Of a stretch of DNA of 64,000 bases, positions 62,434 to 64,000 are shown piece by piece (the first letter of the stretch is position 1; each line of letters starts with the position of its first letter). Origin of the DNA: an uncultured Maribacter sp. Lineage in GTDB: Bacteria > Bacteroidota > Bacteroidia > Flavobacteriales > Flavobacteriaceae. The notes below the pieces were generated by a model. That model saw only the letters and a list, made by a program, of their open reading frames with translations, had not been told where the DNA came from and ran no database searches. The translations under genes and the position numbers were made by a program. The stretch spans positions 124,001 through 188,000 of the forward strand of contig NZ_CANMTX010000005.1 of the NCBI RefSeq assembly GCF_947500985.1, given 5' to 3'.

Positions 62434-63408
62434 ATGAAAGCTATACGATGTAAAAAATTCGGTCCTCCTTCTTCATTAGTATTGGAAGATGTTGCTAATT
62501 TAAAACCGAAGGCAAAAGAGGTTTTAGTCGAAGTCAAGGCATGTGGATTGAATTTTCCAGATACATTGATTATTCAAGGCTTATATCAGTTCAAACCAGA
62601 ATTGCCCTTTACACCAGGGAGTGACGTCGCCGGTATTGTTAAAGAAGTTGGCGAAGGTGTTTCTCATTTAAAAGTAGGTCAAGAAGTATTTGGTTTTGTA
62701 GCTCATGGTGGTTTGGCAGAAGAAGTTCTAGTTCCTGCAAATGCTTGTTTCCCAAAGCCTCCCCAGATGGATTTTCCCATTGCCGCTTCTTTTCTTATGG
62801 CGTATGGAACTTCATACCATGCCTTAAAAGACAGAGGTAATTTGGCAGAAGGTGAAACACTTTTGGTTTTAGGTGCTTCAGGTGGTGTAGGCTTAGCCGC
62901 TGTTGAACTTGGCAAACTTATGGGTGCAACGGTTATTGCTGCTGCATCAACTGATGATAAACTCGATTTATGTAAGGAATATGGTGCTGACAAAACAATT
63001 AATTACACTACCCAAGATTTAAAAATAGCCATAAAAGAACTAACTGATGGTAAAGGTGTAGATGTTATATATGACCCTGTAGGCGGAACATATTCAGAAG
63101 CAGCCTTTAGAGGTATTGCCCGAAATGGCAGGTATTTGGTCGTAGGTTTTGCTGCTGGCGATATTCCTAAAATTCCGCTGAATCTTCCTCTATTAAAAGA
63201 AGCAGCGATAGTTGGTGTTTTTTGGGGTGCATTCGCAATGAAAGATGCTAAAGCGAATATGCACAATACAATGGCTTTAATGAAATGGCATGCCGAAGGC
63301 AAACTAAAACCACATATTCACGCTGTTTATGATTTAAAAGATACAGCAACTGCTCTTGAAGAAATGACCCAAAGAAAAGTGAAAGGCAAATTGATTGTTA
63401 AGATTTGA
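62434..63408 (+). CDS. NADPH:quinone oxidoreductase-like MDR
   Basis: 324 residues, zinc-free MDR of the quinone-oxidoreductase type: GLNFPDTLIIQGLYQ, LPFTPGSDVAGIVKEVGEGV, VLGASGGVGLAAVELGKLMG, VIYDPVGGTYSEAAFRG and the C-terminal TQRKVKGKLIVKI. Reduces quinones or enoyl groups with NADPH. Second enone/quinone reductase in a row, 96 bases after the first; the two are only distantly alike, so not a recent duplication. Common in fatty-acid and aromatic catabolic clusters. Confidence 0.9.
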   Translation: MKAIRCKKFGPPSSLVLEDVANLKPKAKEVLVEVKACGLNFPDTLIIQGLYQFKPELPFTPGSDVAGIVKEVGEGVSHLKVGQEVFGFVAHGGLAEEVLVPANACFPKPPQMDFPIAASFLMAYGTSYHALKDRGNLAEGETLLVLGASGGVGLAAVELGKLMGATVIAAASTDDKLDLCKEYGADKTINYTTQDLKIAIKELTDGKGVDVIYDPVGGTYSEAAFRGIARNGRYLVVGFAAGDIPKIPLNLPLLKEAAIVGVFWGAFAMKDAKANMHNTMALMKWHAEGKLKPHIHAVYDLKDTATALEEMTQRKVKGKLIVKI

Positions 63409-63481
63409 AAAATATAAATAAAGAAAAATGACTGTCACTTCTAGTACTGTCAAGAATATAGAAATTACAAAATAGAATAAC

Positions 63482-64000
63482 ATGAGATTAGAAAACAAAA
63501 TAGCAGTAGTAACAGGTGGTTCTAGAGGAATAGGACAAGCGATATCAGAATTATTTGCAAAAGAAGGTGCTACAGTAATAATAGTAGACCTATTACCAGA
63601 AGGGCAAGCAGTTGCAGATGGCATAAATGCTAGTGGTGGTAAAGCAGAGTTTCATTCCGTATCTGTAACAGAAAAATCGGCTATTGAAACCTTATTTGCA
63701 TCGATAAACGATAAGTACGGAAAACTAGATATCCTTATTAACAATGCCGGAATTACAAGAGATAAAACTCTTGAAAAAATGAGTGAAGAAGAGTTTGATT
63801 CTGTGGTAAACGTGAATTTAAAAGGTGTGTTTTTATGCACCCAAGCTGCTGCACCATACATGAAAGCCAACAAATATGGTCGAATAGTAAGTGCTGCTTC
63901 TAATGTTGGGTTACGAGGTAACTTTGGTCAAACAAATTATGCAGCTACAAAAGCCGGAGTTATAGCAATGTCAAAAACATGGACTGTTGAATTAGGTAAG
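63482..64000 (+). CDS. FabG-like SDR (3' end outside window)
   Basis: Read from the ATG at 63482; the frame is open for the 173 codons left in the window. MRLENKIAVVTGGSRGIGQA gives the cofactor loop, NNAGITRDKTLEKMSEEEFD the FabG-type active-site region, and VSAASNVGLRGNFGQTNYAATK the catalytic Ser, Tyr and Lys. This closely resembles 3-oxoacyl-ACP/3-hydroxyacyl-CoA reductases. About 75 C-terminal residues are missing. In this setting a 3-hydroxyacyl-CoA dehydrogenase role is as likely as fatty-acid synthesis. It is the tenth gene of the run. Confidence 0.9.
   Translation, partial: MRLENKIAVVTGGSRGIGQAISELFAKEGATVIIVDLLPEGQAVADGINASGGKAEFHSVSVTEKSAIETLFASINDKYGKLDILINNAGITRDKTLEKMSEEEFDSVVNVNLKGVFLCTQAAAPYMKANKYGRIVSAASNVGLRGNFGQTNYAATKAGVIAMSKTWTVELGK

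Overview
The window is AT-rich DNA from a marine-type member of the Bacteroidota, most likely a Flavobacteriaceae (Maribacter/Zobellia/Arenibacter-like). The signs are malate:quinone oxidoreductase, SusC-style TonB receptors with a carboxypeptidase-D-like N-terminus, DUF3570/DUF4266/DUF6268/DUF6327/DUF4132 families, a class Id-type ribonucleotide reductase with its ATP-cone on the small subunit, and -7 boxes of the TAnnTTTG type. I found no rRNA, tRNA, CRISPR array, insertion sequence or prophage.

Layout. 1-2.3 kb: a partial outer-membrane DUF6268 gene and mqo. 2.4-11.4 kb (minus strand): a probable seven-gene unit joining a Zn/Co/Cd-type RND exporter (with TolC fused to the pump) to a thioredoxin, the FMN transferase ApbE, a Cys-tailed DUF4266 lipoprotein and a DUF3570 outer-membrane protein. 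11.6-17 kb: a LOG-family gene divergent from pta-ackA, then a ytxH/holin-like/DUF6327 stress operon. TGA-N6-TCA (Crp/Fnr-type) palindromes lie in front of these units, and two of them are placed symmetrically between the divergent LOG and pta promoters. 17-22.5 kb: a tripartite HAE1-type RND pump. 22.9-26 kb: nrdBA with a clear terminator. 26.5-30.3 kb: a DUF4132 giant with a small partner and two unrecognised small genes.

30.3-41.5 kb is the most unusual region. Eight consecutive minus-strand genes are separated by at most 34 bases: a Crp/Fnr regulator; a surface beta-barrel protein with a degenerate phosphoesterase domain and a kinase-like DRH motif; a Rieske-fused glutamate-synthase-like flavoenzyme; an unknown protein; an altered NAD(P)HX-epimerase-like protein; a Rieske-fused thiamine-diphosphate enzyme; a CPA1 Na+/H+ antiporter; and a Pycsar-type membrane effector without its cyclase. 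I know of no described system with this composition.

41.8-48 kb: guanine deaminase, a DUF4874/DUF4832 lipoprotein, a NagX/DUF5009-type membrane acyltransferase, the remains of a DUF547 gene, a gluconate-5-dehydrogenase-like SDR, and a TesB thioesterase. 48.4-64 kb (plus strand): a lipid or hydroxy-acid catabolic island with thiolase, TonB receptor, Crp-like regulator, two acyl-CoA dehydrogenases, an APH-type kinase, a DUF1330 protein, three SDRs, an ECI1-type enoyl-CoA isomerase and two enone/quinone reductases. The neighbouring ACAD and APH-kinase genes look like a split form of human ACAD10/ACAD11 and of the LvaA/LvaC pair, which points to 4-hydroxyacyl-CoA degradation. An 18/19-identical palindrome precedes both the TonB receptor and the first ACAD and suggests one shared repressor.
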